NCBI GenBank assembly: GCA_963920665.1
Contig: OY987271.1
Location: forward strand, 21,145,350-21,209,349
Direction: 5' to 3'
Length of the DNA stretch: 64,000 bases
From: Straminergon stramineum
Lineage: Eukaryota; Streptophyta; Bryopsida; Hypnales; Calliergonaceae
The position numbers and the translations under genes are program-made. A model generated the notes under the pieces. That model was given only the letters and a program-made list of their open reading frames with translations, was not told where the DNA came from and did not search any database. Below are positions 1-12,800 of the stretch, one piece after another. Positions within the stretch are counted from its first letter, which is position 1, and every line of letters starts with the position of its first letter.

Positions 1-290
1 ACATCATCATGTTCAAATGGTTGTCTGACAAAACAATATTTGACATGTCAGTAGTGGGGACCCACTTTGACCATGGGTAATTTTCATTTACATTATTATA
101 TTTTTAAATAACAACGCTGCCCACTTGAAAAAAAGAGTTGGGCAGCATTTTTGGGCAGGGTATGTTAAAAAGTGGTGACGTGGCAGATGACATGGCAGAT
201 GACGTGTTCCAAAGCTGACGTGGCAAACAATATGCTGACTTGGCACGCACTGCCACGTCAACAATTTCTTAGTTTAACCATTTTGATGGC
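1..290. repeat. Left subterminal repeat region of the CACTA element
   Basis: Several copies of TGACGTGGCA or TGACATGGCA lie between about 170 and 270, some in inverted orientation (GCCACGTCA at 252-260). Subterminal repeats of this kind are the usual binding sites of the accessory protein in CACTA elements; here that role is inferred. The matching inverted block near the right end (14340-14500) carries GCCACGTCA and GCCACATCA copies. No gene is seen between the window start and 969. Confidence 0.7.
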
Positions 291-969
291 CTTCTCTGGA
301 ATGCCATGAGCAACTCCAAGACGTCCCAAAAGACATCCACGTAGACGTTTAATGTTGTAAATGATGTCTCAGAGGACCTATTGGCGTTGAGGGTGATCTT
401 CCTATTAATATTCGGGTGTTTACATTGAGGCACATGAGACAAGAGGATGCTGATGATGAGATTAGGATAAGGCAATACGGACATTCCCTAAGACATTCAA
501 TGGGGCATGGCAGTCTTCATTGTCTTGCACATGTGCACTTCAACACAAGGTATGTTTGTCTGAGATGACATGCATTGAATTCACAAGAATTTAGCTTATG
601 CAATGTCTAAAGCATGAAACTTTACTATGATGTTTAGGGTGTTCACCATGGAAGATGATTTCCAACTATAAATGTCCATAGGGGAAGGTTCATGAGTGCT
701 CTTAATAATCTGATACAAAAGTTATAAGAACAAGTGGCATGGAGGAGCATGATGATGTGGGAAACTACAAAGACGTGCATTGCTTAGAGGGTTCACATGA
801 GGCACCTTCAATGCAAATTGGCAATGTCATATGAATGTTTTGGGAGTACTGAAACATGCACTAAAACATGCATTAAGACATACATATCGTCTACAGTATT
901 TTCATGATGTCTGCACAGACGGCTATGTGTTAGGCGACCCTATGCTACGTGTACAAGGGACAATGTCAA

Positions 970-3900
970 TCAAGCTTCATCGTCGGACACAACATTGTTT
1001 CCAAGGATGTCTCTAACGTCTTCTTCGACATCCATGGGATGTCTAATAGGGTCTGATTCAACTGCCACTAGCTGCAAGCCAGCAAAGTCACCATCGTTTC
1101 GCAATTGCAGAATGTTTGGAGTGTCTTCATCAAAGTGGATTGCTCTACGTCTTCCTCTAACAGTAGTTCGGCACACTACTTTCCACCCTCGTCGATGCCG
1201 GTCATCTGAGAAAAACACTTGCTGGCAATGAAGTGGAAAGGCAAATGAATCAGCATGGACCTGCCCATCCATGTTATTGAAGTTTGCCATACTAAAGCCA
1301 TACCGGTCCCGTTCAATACTTGGAAAACGAGCGTCTCGAGTCCCACGCACCCAATCGCAAAGCAGAATGGTAACACAATGATTTCGGTAATCTAAAACCA
1401 ATATTTCCTCAATGTATCCTACATACTCCTATGAAACTTCACGAGGCCTCCCGTTCAAATGACCCCAACGACATTGCCGGCGAAAAGATGCAACAACACA
1501 TGAATCTTGTGTAACAAGACCACCTTCCGCACTACGGACGCGCAGATGCATACCATGACAATACATTTGATGATGTGATGTTGCATTTCGTTGAGGGGGT
1601 TGTGAATACTGCAACACATCTTGCTGAACATGACGTCCAGAACGCTCTGCTTCTTTCACGGTAGATGTCAACCACTGCGTGAAAGGGGGGAAGTCACTCA
1701 ATTCTTGAGGATATTGGACAGTTTTGCGAGGATGTGAACGCCTTGAATGCCGACGAAACTCTTCGCGCTGCTCCCATCTTTGACTCCTTGCCTCAATGTA
1801 CTCCCTATTCTTGGAATCAACCCTCTACATATTTTAAAAAGATCTCCAATATGAAGTGCAAAGAGTTGGCATTTGTTTAGTGAGAAACACCCGCATTCAA
1901 ACTAAGCTATTTTTCACACCGTATCCAAGAGCATTGGTAATAAATTCCAATTACTAATATGCAAGACAATGATGAAAGGAATCTAGGATGCCCTAAAATC
2001 ATTCAGACATTAGACATTCCTCGAGAATGCAAAGTATCTTGTCAAACACATGGATAGAACAAAGACAACATCACAATTGACACAAGAACATCATTATTGA
2101 CATTGTTCAACTTACTCGCGCCAAGACTCCAAGCACGCGGCGTTGTCAATGACAAATGCATGTACCAACAAACGCAATTCATCTGACATGGGGCGCTTCT
2201 TTGGTGCCTTGCTCCGTATGACCTCATCATTCATGATGGGGTCTTCTTCTGCGTCCCATACTCGGTGCTGTGTTCCTCGAAAATCTTTCATGTACTCCGT
2301 GCAAAAGCCAAGAGTGTCTTCATTGTGATATCCTTCTGCTATGCTACCTTCTGGTCGTGCATATGTGCGGACATAATCTTTGAGTGTCTTCATGTACCTT
2401 TCTATAGGATACATCCATCTGCAATGCACTGGTCCACATACAAATAATTGTTGCACAAGGTGTAGTGGAAGATGTGTCATGATGTTCAAAAAAGTTGTTG
2501 GAAACTCCTTTTCCAACAAGCATATTGCCATGATCACATCATCCATGACGTCTTCTTTGTCTGCCTCTCTGATTTCTTTTTCACATAGTCGTTGGAAGAC
2601 TCTGCTAATTTTTATAATAGCCAATCTCACGTTCTCGTCCAAGATGTTTCGGACTGCCACCGGTAAAATCTGCATGCAACATAAATTACTTCATTAAAGA
2701 CATGTGGCCTATTATGTGACCTAAATCACCTAATTGAAGGCTTCTACTTCAACCATAGACATCTAACAGGAAAGTTTTCATTGAAATGGACAAGCTCTAT
2801 GTCTATTCAACTAGCGCAGTCAGACACAGTCTATCCAGCTAAGTGTTGTAACAGACAACAACACTTCCAGCACAATGTCTACTACAACAGTATCATGGAC
2901 AAAGCATGCTCATCATGAGCCCATTGCTGGATTTTGTAGACGTTTTCATTGGTGGATTCTGTAGACATCATTCACTTATAACAACTATCATGGGATTGTG
3001 TGGCTCACTTGTTGCATAAGCACGTGGTAGTCATGTGTCTTCATGTACTGAAGTCTTCCATCTTGGAATCGTTTGTGAATGGACCCCACATAGTTTGTTG
3101 GGGTGCGAATTTTGCATATAATGTCCATGAATTCCGTTCGCTCTTCTGGGGTCATGATGTAAGGCGCATGGGGCATGTAAAAATCATCTTGTCGACGACG
3201 TGAATCTTGTAGCCAAATTTCTTCGCGAATCCCCAACTCTTGTGCATCAACTCGACTTCCAGGGCTATCGTTCATAGCAAGAAGCGTCTTCACTATATTC
3301 TCGCACAAATTCTTCTTACAGTGCATGACGTCCAAAATGTGCCGTTCCAGAAGATGCTGCAAAAGTGGACATCTTCATTGTTAGACACAGAGTACAACTG
3401 TGCACACCTACAGTGTCTACAACATCGAAATTTACATCACAAGTGCGTCAGCGTACAACCTAAGTTATAGAAACTATAAAATGCTCACCTGAAAGTAATC
3501 AAGTTCGTATAAAGCACAAAGCCTTTTGACCCCAGTAAAACGGACTGGGTCATCTGGTCCATCTTCTTTCCCACCCAAATCCAAATATGATTGCCGCAAT
3601 GCAGCATATCGGACGACGTCTTCTCCGGTCATTCGAGCTGGTCTACTACGATGCTCTGTGCAACCATTGAACCGAAGATTCCGACGGTATGGATGATTAC
3701 GACATAAATACCTGCGTATGCCACCATAAACAATCTTGGACCCTCTTACACTTCGATCTACGCAAACATCACCCGTCCGCGCCATTCTAGAATCTGTCTC
3801 AGGTCCACAATCTGGACATCCTCTATAACCCTTGCAACAAAGACCGGAGATGAGGCTATACGCTGGAAAATCAGATATAGTCCACAACAACAACCCCCGC

Positions 3901-5285
3901 ATGATGAACTCCCTTGAACCTACAGGCTTAGAGAAATCTTGCGCTGCAACCCCTTGCCAAAGGGCATGTAGCTCCCGAAGTAGTGGTCACAAAAACACAT
4001 CCAAGTTCTTCGAAGTTGGGGAATGTTTCCTTGAAATGAGAATGCTTAATGAAATAAAGAACTTCTTAGTTACAAACCATGGCTCACAGTTATAAATCAA
4101 AATGAGCACGGGCCATGTAAACCAAGTGGTGTTGCTCAATTTGAAAGGGTTCACGCCATCCAATGCCAATGCCAGACGTAAATTCCTGTCTTCAGCACCA
4201 AAGTTGGCAAAGACAGGGTCTGAATTGACATGCTTCCAAGCGGGGCTATCCACCACTGAATGCATGACACCATCTTCACTAACATGCTTTGTCCAACCGG
4301 TCAACATCTGGGCCAACTCTGAAGATCGAAACATGCGTCTCAACCTTGGAATCAAGGGAAAATGCCGAATTACTCTTGCTGGTATGGAATTTGAGCCCTC
4401 CAACCATCGTGATTTTGTGCACTTAGGACAAGTGCTCAGCTCTGCATGCTCCGCCTCGTATAGTACACATCCACTTGGGCAAGCATGGATGTTGTTGTAC
4501 TCTAGGCCCAACTTCTTCATCATCTTCTTAGCCTCATACTGGCTACTTGGCATGTTATTGCCTTGTGGTAGCAAGTCCAATGACAAATACTGCAACAATT
4601 CATCCGCAAACTTGTTACTCACACGAAAGATTGCACACATATTCATGATGATGATGGTGGCTGAGAGAATACTACAAGTTGCATCCACGTACACTGGGGT
4701 GGTGGCGTGCTCGTACAGACGTTCCATATTATCCACTCTATCATCTTCTTCATCCGCCTCTATGGGCTCAAACGCCATGGTAGCTGCATGCAATGTGTCG
4801 CCACGATCAAAAGCCTCTAAGACTTGTCATTCGACATCATGTCCAACATCCATTGCATTGTCTTCGTCATGTGGTACGAAGCCAACATTGTCATCTTCCA
4901 TTTCATTGTCTTGGATATTGTCTGCAACACCAATGTTGTTGCCTTCAATATCTGCGTCATTGTCAATGACATCGTCACCATAAGCTTGGTCTTCTACCCA
5001 AATGCCATTATGAGGATAACCATCTAGAGGGTCCCCTCCCACCATCGACTTCATAAGGAAGTCATCTCGACCCCTCTCACAAAAATGTTTTCTAATAGTA
5101 TCTATGGCACGGCGTGGCCCTCCATGACAAGTCCGGCAAGGGCAACGGTAATTCCGCAAATCCATCTCCGTTGCCACCCTCAACTCTGTTTGAAGGATGA
5201 GGTCTGACACGGGAATGTGGCAGAGAACTCGCCCATCCTGATTGATTCTAATTCGTGCCCCTCGTAGCGGGGCTTCACGCACCAT
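970..5285 (-). pseudogene. TNP2-family CACTA transposase, four coding exons, three in-frame stops
   Basis: My exon model on the minus strand is 5285-3489, 3356-3009, 2669-2116 and 1822-970; all junctions have GT-AG borders and the phase is kept throughout (3552 nt, 1183 codons plus stop). Exon 1 starts MVREAPLRGAR and carries a Cys-rich transposase-associated region (YRCPCRTCHGG), then the TNP2 core with CPSGC, CPKC, a WFTWPVLILIYN-like block and a CCKGYRGCPDCG cluster. Exon 3 carries the DUF4218 region (GPVHCRWMYPIERYM, PEGSIAEGY). The last exon carries the DUF4216 region (VLDYRN, DSFAFPLHCQQVFFSDD, RGWKVV). In-frame stops are TGA at 4829-4827, TGA at 3989-3987 and TAG at 1431-1429; homology continues directly after each. 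The family cuts and pastes CACTA elements by binding their ends. Without the stops the protein would be of typical autonomous length. No frameshift was found. Confidence 0.9.
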
Positions 5286-7190
5286 GGTTGTATATGCTTC
5301 TTTAGCTTCACATTATGCTAAGAGCCTTGGAAGAAAGTTGAAGAAGCCCTCCTATTGCAACAAGATGCAATGAGACACATGCAACACGTTAGGACTTTGG
5401 TTTTGCACAAAACCATCACAAAAATGAACATTGGAAGTGGCAAACTGCCATACACATAGCTTCTAGAAGCCTGCCAGAGTTGACTTCACAATGCTATCAT
5501 GGACACTATAAAAGACATACTATGTCCAGCAACAAGGAAAAAACATCTTCATAAACATGAAGGACAAACGGGATGTAGTCTACCAAAGCAATTTTCTATA
5601 CTCTAGAAAGTCAAAGTAGACCTCTTTTTTGACACATAATCCTTGTTCTAAACATGCCAGCATGTGCATCCATGATACTACTACTTCCCAAATGAAGACC
5701 CTAAACAAGCACATTCATTTCATTCATTATATTGTAAGCCAAATACAAAGACTACCTCCTCTAACACTATACTAGGTGTACATCATATTTGAAATTGCAC
5801 ACATACATGTCATGAATTGTACAGTACAAAATACAAAATATCTGGGATAAATGCCATATCATATCACTTCAAAAACATAGTGTCCGAATGGACAAGTCTA
5901 ATTCTATTAACCATCCTGAAATTGATACAGTTTGTCCAAATGGACAAGGAATTATCTGAAAAAAGTCAATTTTGACATTAAAAACTATCATGAATGTCAA
6001 ACTAGACATTACTCTATGTAATGATGACTTGCACCTATCAAACCTGGAGCTTCAATTCATGCTGACTATGTGGTTCTCTTCCCATTCCTTGAGATATTGA
6101 TTGCCAACTTTTGTTGCTATTGCTAGTCTAGGGAAGACAAGGATCTCTTCTTCACTAGAGGCAACTAAAAAATCCCATGATGTGTGTTGTTTAGCAGACC
6201 AATCAAGCATTATAGAATAGGCAGAGTTTGCGAGACTATTTTCCATTTCTGTGGAGGACGAAAAACATAGATGTTAACATATTTGTGGATACAAGATATA
6301 TAGATCTCCTAGCACTTTTGGATGTCCACTACTTTTATGTACTTAAGGTCATTCAATTCTAAAACCACAAACAAATTAACATATAGACCCACTTCTCTTG
6401 ATGGAAATTGATGATGGCATGGAAGAAATAGGGGTGAGGGTTTAGGGTCTTCATTCTAGTCAAGAATGAAAAAAAAAAAATAGAACCAACATCTTTAATT
6501 CCCCTAAGGAAAAAAAATAGCAATGACCAATGTCCACATTGCTAGGACACAATTTAGTAATGAGGGCTGCATCGACGGGAACATGTCTAAAATGACCCTA
6601 AACTGACCCAAGAGGTTGTAAGTAACATGTCTTAATTGACAGAGAGTATCTAAATTGATCATGTTCATTTCAATAGAAAATATGGAAGCATCTCTGGCGC
6701 TCTAAATGCTTTCAATTTCCTAATGCCCCTCTAGGAAAAAATTTGTAGGCCCTTAAAGCCCACTTAGGAAAAAAATGGAGACATCTTTTGCACCCAAATC
6801 AGAAAAAATATGCAAACATGTGTGGGCCTCATAACTTCAATAACCCCAAAAGGAGGAACATCCATCCCACTAAAGAAAACAAACATGAGCACATCTGTAG
6901 TATCCCAAATCCATCTTAGGAAATAACAAAAGAAGATAAAAGGGTCCAAATTCATAGGTCCACATACACTAATTATATCCACATTCAAAAACAAATGTCT
7001 AAAATGACAAAGAATGGACCAAAAATGTCCAAACTAACACATCTTAATTGATTGAAAGTGTCCAAATTGACAATGTTCATTTGAACTAAAAATATGGAAA
7101 CATGCATAGCATCTGAAATCTCTCTATTGTTTTCAAGTAATCTCATGAAAAAACTTCGCAAGCCTCCAATCCTCCTATTAAAAACTAAAC
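5286..7190. other. Central non-coding region of the element, between the divergent genes
   Basis: This AT-rich stretch holds no convincing gene. It lies upstream of the transposase start and is the likely 5' side of both divergent genes. From about 6790 onward there are degenerate single copies of the motif that is tandemly repeated further right (ATGCAAACATGTGTGGGCCT near 6810). Recurrent phrases such as 'tgtccaaattgaca' also occur at 6640-7070. No promoter element could be placed with confidence. Confidence 0.5.
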
Positions 7191-7817
7191 TATGCAAACA
7201 TGTGTAGGCCTCCAAGCATCCTCATAAAATCCAAAAAAATATGCAAACATGTGTAGGCCTACAAGCATCCTCATAAAATCAAGAAAAATATGCAAACATG
7301 TGTAGGCCTCCAAGCATCCTCATAAAATCCAAAAAAATATGCAAACATGTGTAGGCCTACAAGCATCTTCATAAAATCCAAAAAAATATGCAAACATGTG
7401 TAGGCCTACAAGCATCCTCATAAAATCCAAAAAAATATGCAAACATGTGTAGGCCTACAAGCATCTTCATAAAATCCAAAAAAATATGCAAACATGTGTA
7501 GGCCTCCAAGCATCCTCATAAAATCCAAAAAAATATGCAAACATGTGTAGGCCTCCAAGCATCCTCATAAAATCCAAAAAAATATGCAAACATGTGTAGG
7601 CCTCCAAGCATCCTCATAAAATCCAAAAAAATATGCAAACATGTGTAGGCCTCCAAGCATCCTCATAAAATCAAGAAAAATATGCAAACATGTGTAGGCC
7701 TCCAAGCATCTTCATAAAATCCAAAAAAATATGCAAACATGTGTAGGCCTACAAGCATCTTCATAAAATCCAAAAAAATGTGCAAACATGTGTAGGCCTC
7801 CAAGCATCTTCATAAAA
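7191..7817. repeat. Tandem array, about 13 copies of a 49-bp unit
   Basis: Each unit contains ATGCAAACATGTGTAGGCCT followed by an A/C-variable CAAGCATC(C/T)TCATAAAAT and an A-rich run. Copies differ at only a few positions (CTCC/CTAC, CATCCTC/CATCTTC, TCCAAAAAAA/TCAAGAAAAA), so the array expanded recently. ATGCAAAC resembles an octamer-type site, ACATGT is palindromic and AGGCCT is palindromic, so each unit offers a dense set of possible protein-binding sites. The array lies upstream of both element genes and is followed by one degenerate copy at 7818-7850. A role as a shared promoter or enhancer is inference. Confidence 0.93.
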
Positions 7818-8559
7818 CAAAATATGGAAACATGGGCAGGCCTCCAAGATTTTGAAATTATATTATACTACTGTTATTGTCATCTATTTTGACAGAAATG
7901 GTTTAAAAAGGCGTGCCACCTGGGACTCTAAGATGTCTTAGAAGACATTGGAATGGACGTTATGATGTTCTATAGAACATCGTGATGCCACAGATCTTCA
8001 TTCTAGTGACAGTCAACAATCGTGACTACAGAACCCTAAAAAGGTGGACGCCTGCTTTTGCCTGTCGCGTGGAACCCTAAGGCATCTTCTTGCAGACTGT
8101 TCAGAAATTTAGCTTTGGAATTGAGAGCAATTTTTTGTGTGCAACATGACACTTCACTCAGGTGCGCATAGTTGTCTTCCGTTTCAAAGTGGAGAAGGAG
8201 CTTTAACAGAAGGAGATCATGATCTTGACAGGGATAGTGCAGGTCTCAGCATTTTCAAGAACTTTTTGGAGGGGGTTGTGGCCACATCACTCACCTCAAC
8301 AATGGAGGCAGCTGAGGCACCCACTGCATCCACCCAAAAACTCCGTAGAAGTAGCCGCCTACACAATCCAAGTGAGTTGGTCAATGAAATTGCAACACCC
8401 CTGCAACAAATTCCGAAGAAGAAGAAGGTAACAAACTCTCTTTACTACACACCTTCACTGTTTGGACACTATGTTTGGGTTTAGGGTGTTGGGGTTTTCG
8501 ACAGAGGTTGATTTTGCTTGCCTAATCGGAGGGAGAGAGTGCACAGGGGTGTGTAGATC

Positions 8560-8775
8560 GAGCTAGAGAGGGACAGGGTGCGATTTTAGGGTTCTGGCCC
8601 GTCCCTCACCTGCGCTCCCGTGGACGTCCCGATGGGGTACGGTGCTAAAGGCGCCGGTCCTCCTCGCACCTACGCCCGGTGCTGCGTCCCGCCCGGAGCC
8701 TGGTTCTTCACAACTCCGCTGTCTGTCCCTCCCAGCTGCGCCGGCCCTTAGCTTGGCGGTTGCTCGCTTCGGGAA
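8560..8775. other. GC-rich island inside intron 1 of the accessory gene
   Basis: This stretch is clearly GC- and CpG-richer than the rest of the element (for example CGGTGCTGCGTCCCGCCCGG near 8680). It has no long ORF and no recognised RNA gene. It could be a captured piece of host DNA or a promoter-like region; the sequence alone does not decide. Confidence 0.4.
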
Positions 8776-9190
8776 ATTTGAATTTCTTACTTGATGGTGG
8801 GTATCAATGACGGTGGGTGCGCGGACGTAGACTATTAATTATGGTGTTCATCTCCTTTGGTGGCTTGGCGTTCATCCATCCCCATCCATTAGCGTTCCAC
8901 AATACTCATTCTAGATATCTTCGGCAACACCGTAGCGTTTTCTCTTTCTTCGTAGTGTGCTTGCTTGTTGCTTCTATATTCTTGAATTTTGTGAAACTTT
9001 GCAATTCGGAGGAGCCTTAGGTGATGGGTGAGGTAGCGTAGTTTTCAGATTCTGGTGGAGTGATCGAGTACTGAATCTTGGTTGGGGGTTGAACTATGAG
9101 GGTCGCGGCAAGGGTGTCAACGTTGGTGGTCGGAGCGCAAGGGTGTGAGCGTCGGTGGTGTGAACGTCGGTGGCCTTGACGTCGTGAGCC

Positions 9191-9834
9191 TCTCTTGATC
9201 TCAGATTACTGTACTAAGGTTGAGAGTGAGGACGCCTGACTCTGCCGGAGTTTAGAATCAAGTCTAGGAGCTTTTGTAAGTAATCTCGGTGAACTTGTTG
9301 TTTGCTTTTTGTTGCCTGTCTTCAACGAGTGTTTTGAATTGAAATCATTGTTTTGAGTTATTTGGTGAAGACGCGTGGGTGATGCCACAAATCTAGTCTT
9401 TTGACGTTGGTCACGACCTGTGAGTGTTGGCTTCGACGTCTGAACGCTGTGTTGGACCGTGTCTTGGACATTGGTCGCAGCGCTGATCCTGTTGCCTTGT
9501 CGAGCTCTCTTGATCTCAGATTAGTGTGTCAGGTTGAGAGTGAGGACGCTTGACTGCCGGGGTTTAGGATCAATTCTGGGAGCTTTTGTAAGTAATCTCG
9601 GTGAACTAGTTGTGTGCTTTTTGTTGCCTGTCTTCAGTGAGTGTTTTGAATTGAAATCATTGTTTTGAATTATTTGGTGAAGACGCCTGGGTGATGCCAC
9701 AAATCTGGTCTTTTGATGTTGGTCACGACCTGTGAGTGTTGGCTTCGACGTTGGTCACGACCTATGAGTGTTGGCTTCGACGTCTGAACGCTGTGTTGGA
9801 CCGTGTCTTGGACATTGGTCGCAGCGCTGATTCC
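9191..9834. repeat. Tandem duplication of a ~315-bp unit in intron 1 of the accessory gene
   Basis: The block beginning TCTCTTGATCTCAGATTA at 9191 recurs at 9506 with minor differences. Both copies end in the phrase TGGTCGCAGCGCTGAT (about 9473 and 9817). The second copy holds an extra internal ~30-bp duplication (GACGTTGGTCACGACCTRTG at 9715-9770), so repeats are nested. Copy-to-copy differences are few, pointing to a fairly recent event. Confidence 0.85.
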
Positions 9835-12800
9835 AGTTGTTAACTATGGATTCTGGCCCCTCTATGGGTTTAGGGTTTTAATAGGTCAGGAAACGTAGTT
9901 TATGTTCATGAACATTGAGGCCCCCATTGAAAGCCTCCCTGATGTTTTAAATTATTTGTGTTGACATGGATTGGCTGTGCCCCCCAAGGTGCTTGTGTTT
10001 GGGCTTATATTTTTATTGATTATTTTGGTGAGACTGCATGTCGCTATTGATGTAAATCCGTCGTTGTGGACATCTAAGATGTCTGAACGCCATGGTGAAA
10101 TTCCAGGACCATGGGACCATGCTGTTGTAGTCATATGGTGTTCAAATCGGTAATTGTGAGACTTGTGTTGTCATGATCAGTGATGAAGGCCTTGTGTGTG
10201 TTGAATCTCAATTTTTGCCTACAACAATAGCTATGTTGCTTGAGTCTCATCTTTTTGGAAATCCCTGTACTTAGACACCCTTTTTGATATCTTGAAATAT
10301 ATGAAGGTCACGTGAGTGAACCCTAGAACGATGTCTAGATGTTGAGACTGATGTTGTAATAGACGTCTCAGTCATGTGAAGTGCTACATATTTAGCTTTG
10401 GGCGCCATAGGTGATGTTTAGGAAGTGTTACAATGATCTCGTTTGGTGTTTTTCCTTGCATGTTTGTTCCAGGTAGCAGGTGAAGATTTTGTAAAGTGGC
10501 CTTTATCAGAACCAAGAATGGCACCAAATCGTTCGAAATTGCCAATGAAGCGTGGACTAGAGTCACGACGTGGCCGGCGAATTTCATCAGATGCTAGGCC
10601 ACGTCAAGTGGTCCACAATCGTTCGTCCCCGGAGTAGCGCTCGAAGAATGGCAATGACAATTGGCAAGTGGCAAGCCGCCAACAAGAGAAGGGGAAGGGG
10701 AAGGCTGCAGCGAGGAGTCCACCATTGAAGAAGTGCCGAGCGCGCATGGCACAAGAGGAGGTGGAGGAGTCTGACCCGGAAGATGAAGTGGAGTATGAGG
10801 GTTCCAGTGATGACTCCGATGATCCCTCAAAATCCAAGTTTGTGCTTTCATTTTGTCCCTTTGTTTCCAGTTTCAGGTTTTCTTAGAGAATGCTTGCCTA
10901 TAGTAGCATGTCGTAGGAGTCCATGTGAAGGCCATTCAGTTGATTGAGGTGTTGTCAAGTGAGTCTCACGTCAACGTAATTTTGGTAGTAGACACTGATT
11001 CCAGCACCGACTTCGTCATGAGACGTTGATGTAGACATTGTTCTAGACATCGATGAAGACGTCGTATGTCTTTATGCAGCAGAGATATTCTTGGTTTGAC
11101 TTTGTGTTCTTCATGGCACAGGCAGATGTCCGAGTATGGGGACTTGTCGTCCTCAGACGATGATCCCGACACACTGATGTTGGAAAAGGAGCCAACTCCA
11201 TCTCCAAATCCACCCTCGAATCGTGTGAAACGGATCATGAAGAAGGAGGACACTGCAAAGGGGGATAAGCAAGTAGTGAAGGTGGATAGACATCGCAATC
11301 CTTATGGAAAAGCCGCTGAATATCTTGCAAATGACGTGAAGTCATTTACAAAGGATCTCCACCCGGCATATGGGTGGGGCGACCAACCAATGAAGGACAA
11401 GATGCAGTTCTTTGAACGCGTGGCAGCAGGTATTAATTGACATTGGAGTTGCTGTAATGGTTTGCGTTTTGGTGTTGGTGCAACAGACGTCCACATGCTG
11501 TCTCGGACGTTTTAGTGTTGAGCAAGATGTCAATTTATCAGATGACTCACTACTTTGGACTCTTAGTTCACTTGATTTTGTTGCCCTTGCAGACTGGACT
11601 GTTAAAGGTGGTCTTGAGATCAACCCAGGCTGGTATGCTCAGTTTGTGACGAAGACTTTGATCAATGTACGCCACAGCCTCATGAGGCTCATTGACCTTG
11701 ATTTACCTATGCCCGTTGGCTTGGACCCCGAGGTTTGGGAAACCCTCAAAGCGAAGCGTAGATCAACAAAGGCTCAAGAGAAGTCAATGCAAATGCGTGC
11801 AGTTTCAAAGTCTAAGAGCAACAAGGAAACCTAGATGAGGTCCATAGAGAAGCGTATGATGGGGGAGTTGGTAACATGTGCTTCACTCTAAGTGGTGTTT
11901 CAATGTTTCTATGCTAAATTTGTTGTCCTTACCGGCATTAGTTAATGTTGTTATCATGCATGTATAAGCATGGGTGTTGACAAGTGGCCTCTTATTTATT
12001 TCCTCATCGATGTCTAGATGCACATGTTTTGTTTTCTTTACTGTTTCTGTAGATTAACAGTGAGCTTGTGATGTATAATTGGCAGACTCTGAAACTGGGA
12101 CGCATACCCCAGGATGATGAGCTTCAGCGTGCCACCGAAGAAGAGTTTGCCTGGCATGAAAAAGAGCTCTGCAATGCAAACATCCGATATGCATCCCCCC
12201 AGGACATCGAGGGAGTGCATGCAACAACATCAGAGATTGGAAATCGTCTTGCTGAGATGACTAACTTGATCCGTTTGCTTGTGCAATCCTTTGGCCCTGA
12301 CAGTGTACAACATCAGATTCTTGCATCAACGCCTGCAGGCCTGGCACTCTTGCAGGGCAACGTCTACACCGATATTCCCCAAGTCTTTCACGGTCACAAC
12401 ACTGCTACAGGTGACGTTGATGGAGATAGAACCAATGCTGTGTAGGTTGGTGAAGTTGGTGCAAACGTTGGCGTGGATGTAGATGAGGACGCAGAGCCTA
12501 AGGTTGACTACTTGATGGACCATCCCCCGGACAACGCAGGAGACATTGATCCCGAACAGATTGAGGTTGATGTTGCTTCGGGTACCACTCCCGGCATTGA
12601 CGGAGTGGCCCTTAACCCCTCTACAACGCTTGTTGATAACGCGGTGAGCACTCCCATGGACGTCCCTGCGGATCCATATTCCATAGTGGCTCAGCCTGCA
12701 TCCGTCGAGGGAGAGGGTACTCCTATTGCCTTGGCAGGGCAATCCAACCCTCAAGAGGTATTTCTCATGTTGGACGGGACAAGAACATAGATGGGAGCTA

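Noticed and set aside
4102..4983. 293-codon plus-strand ORF
   Set aside because: It is the antisense shadow of the TNP2 transposase exon, which has clear family motifs on the minus strand.
7191..7817. Regular array reminiscent of CRISPR repeats
   Set aside because: The 49-bp units follow each other without unique spacers, and the context is a plant transposon.
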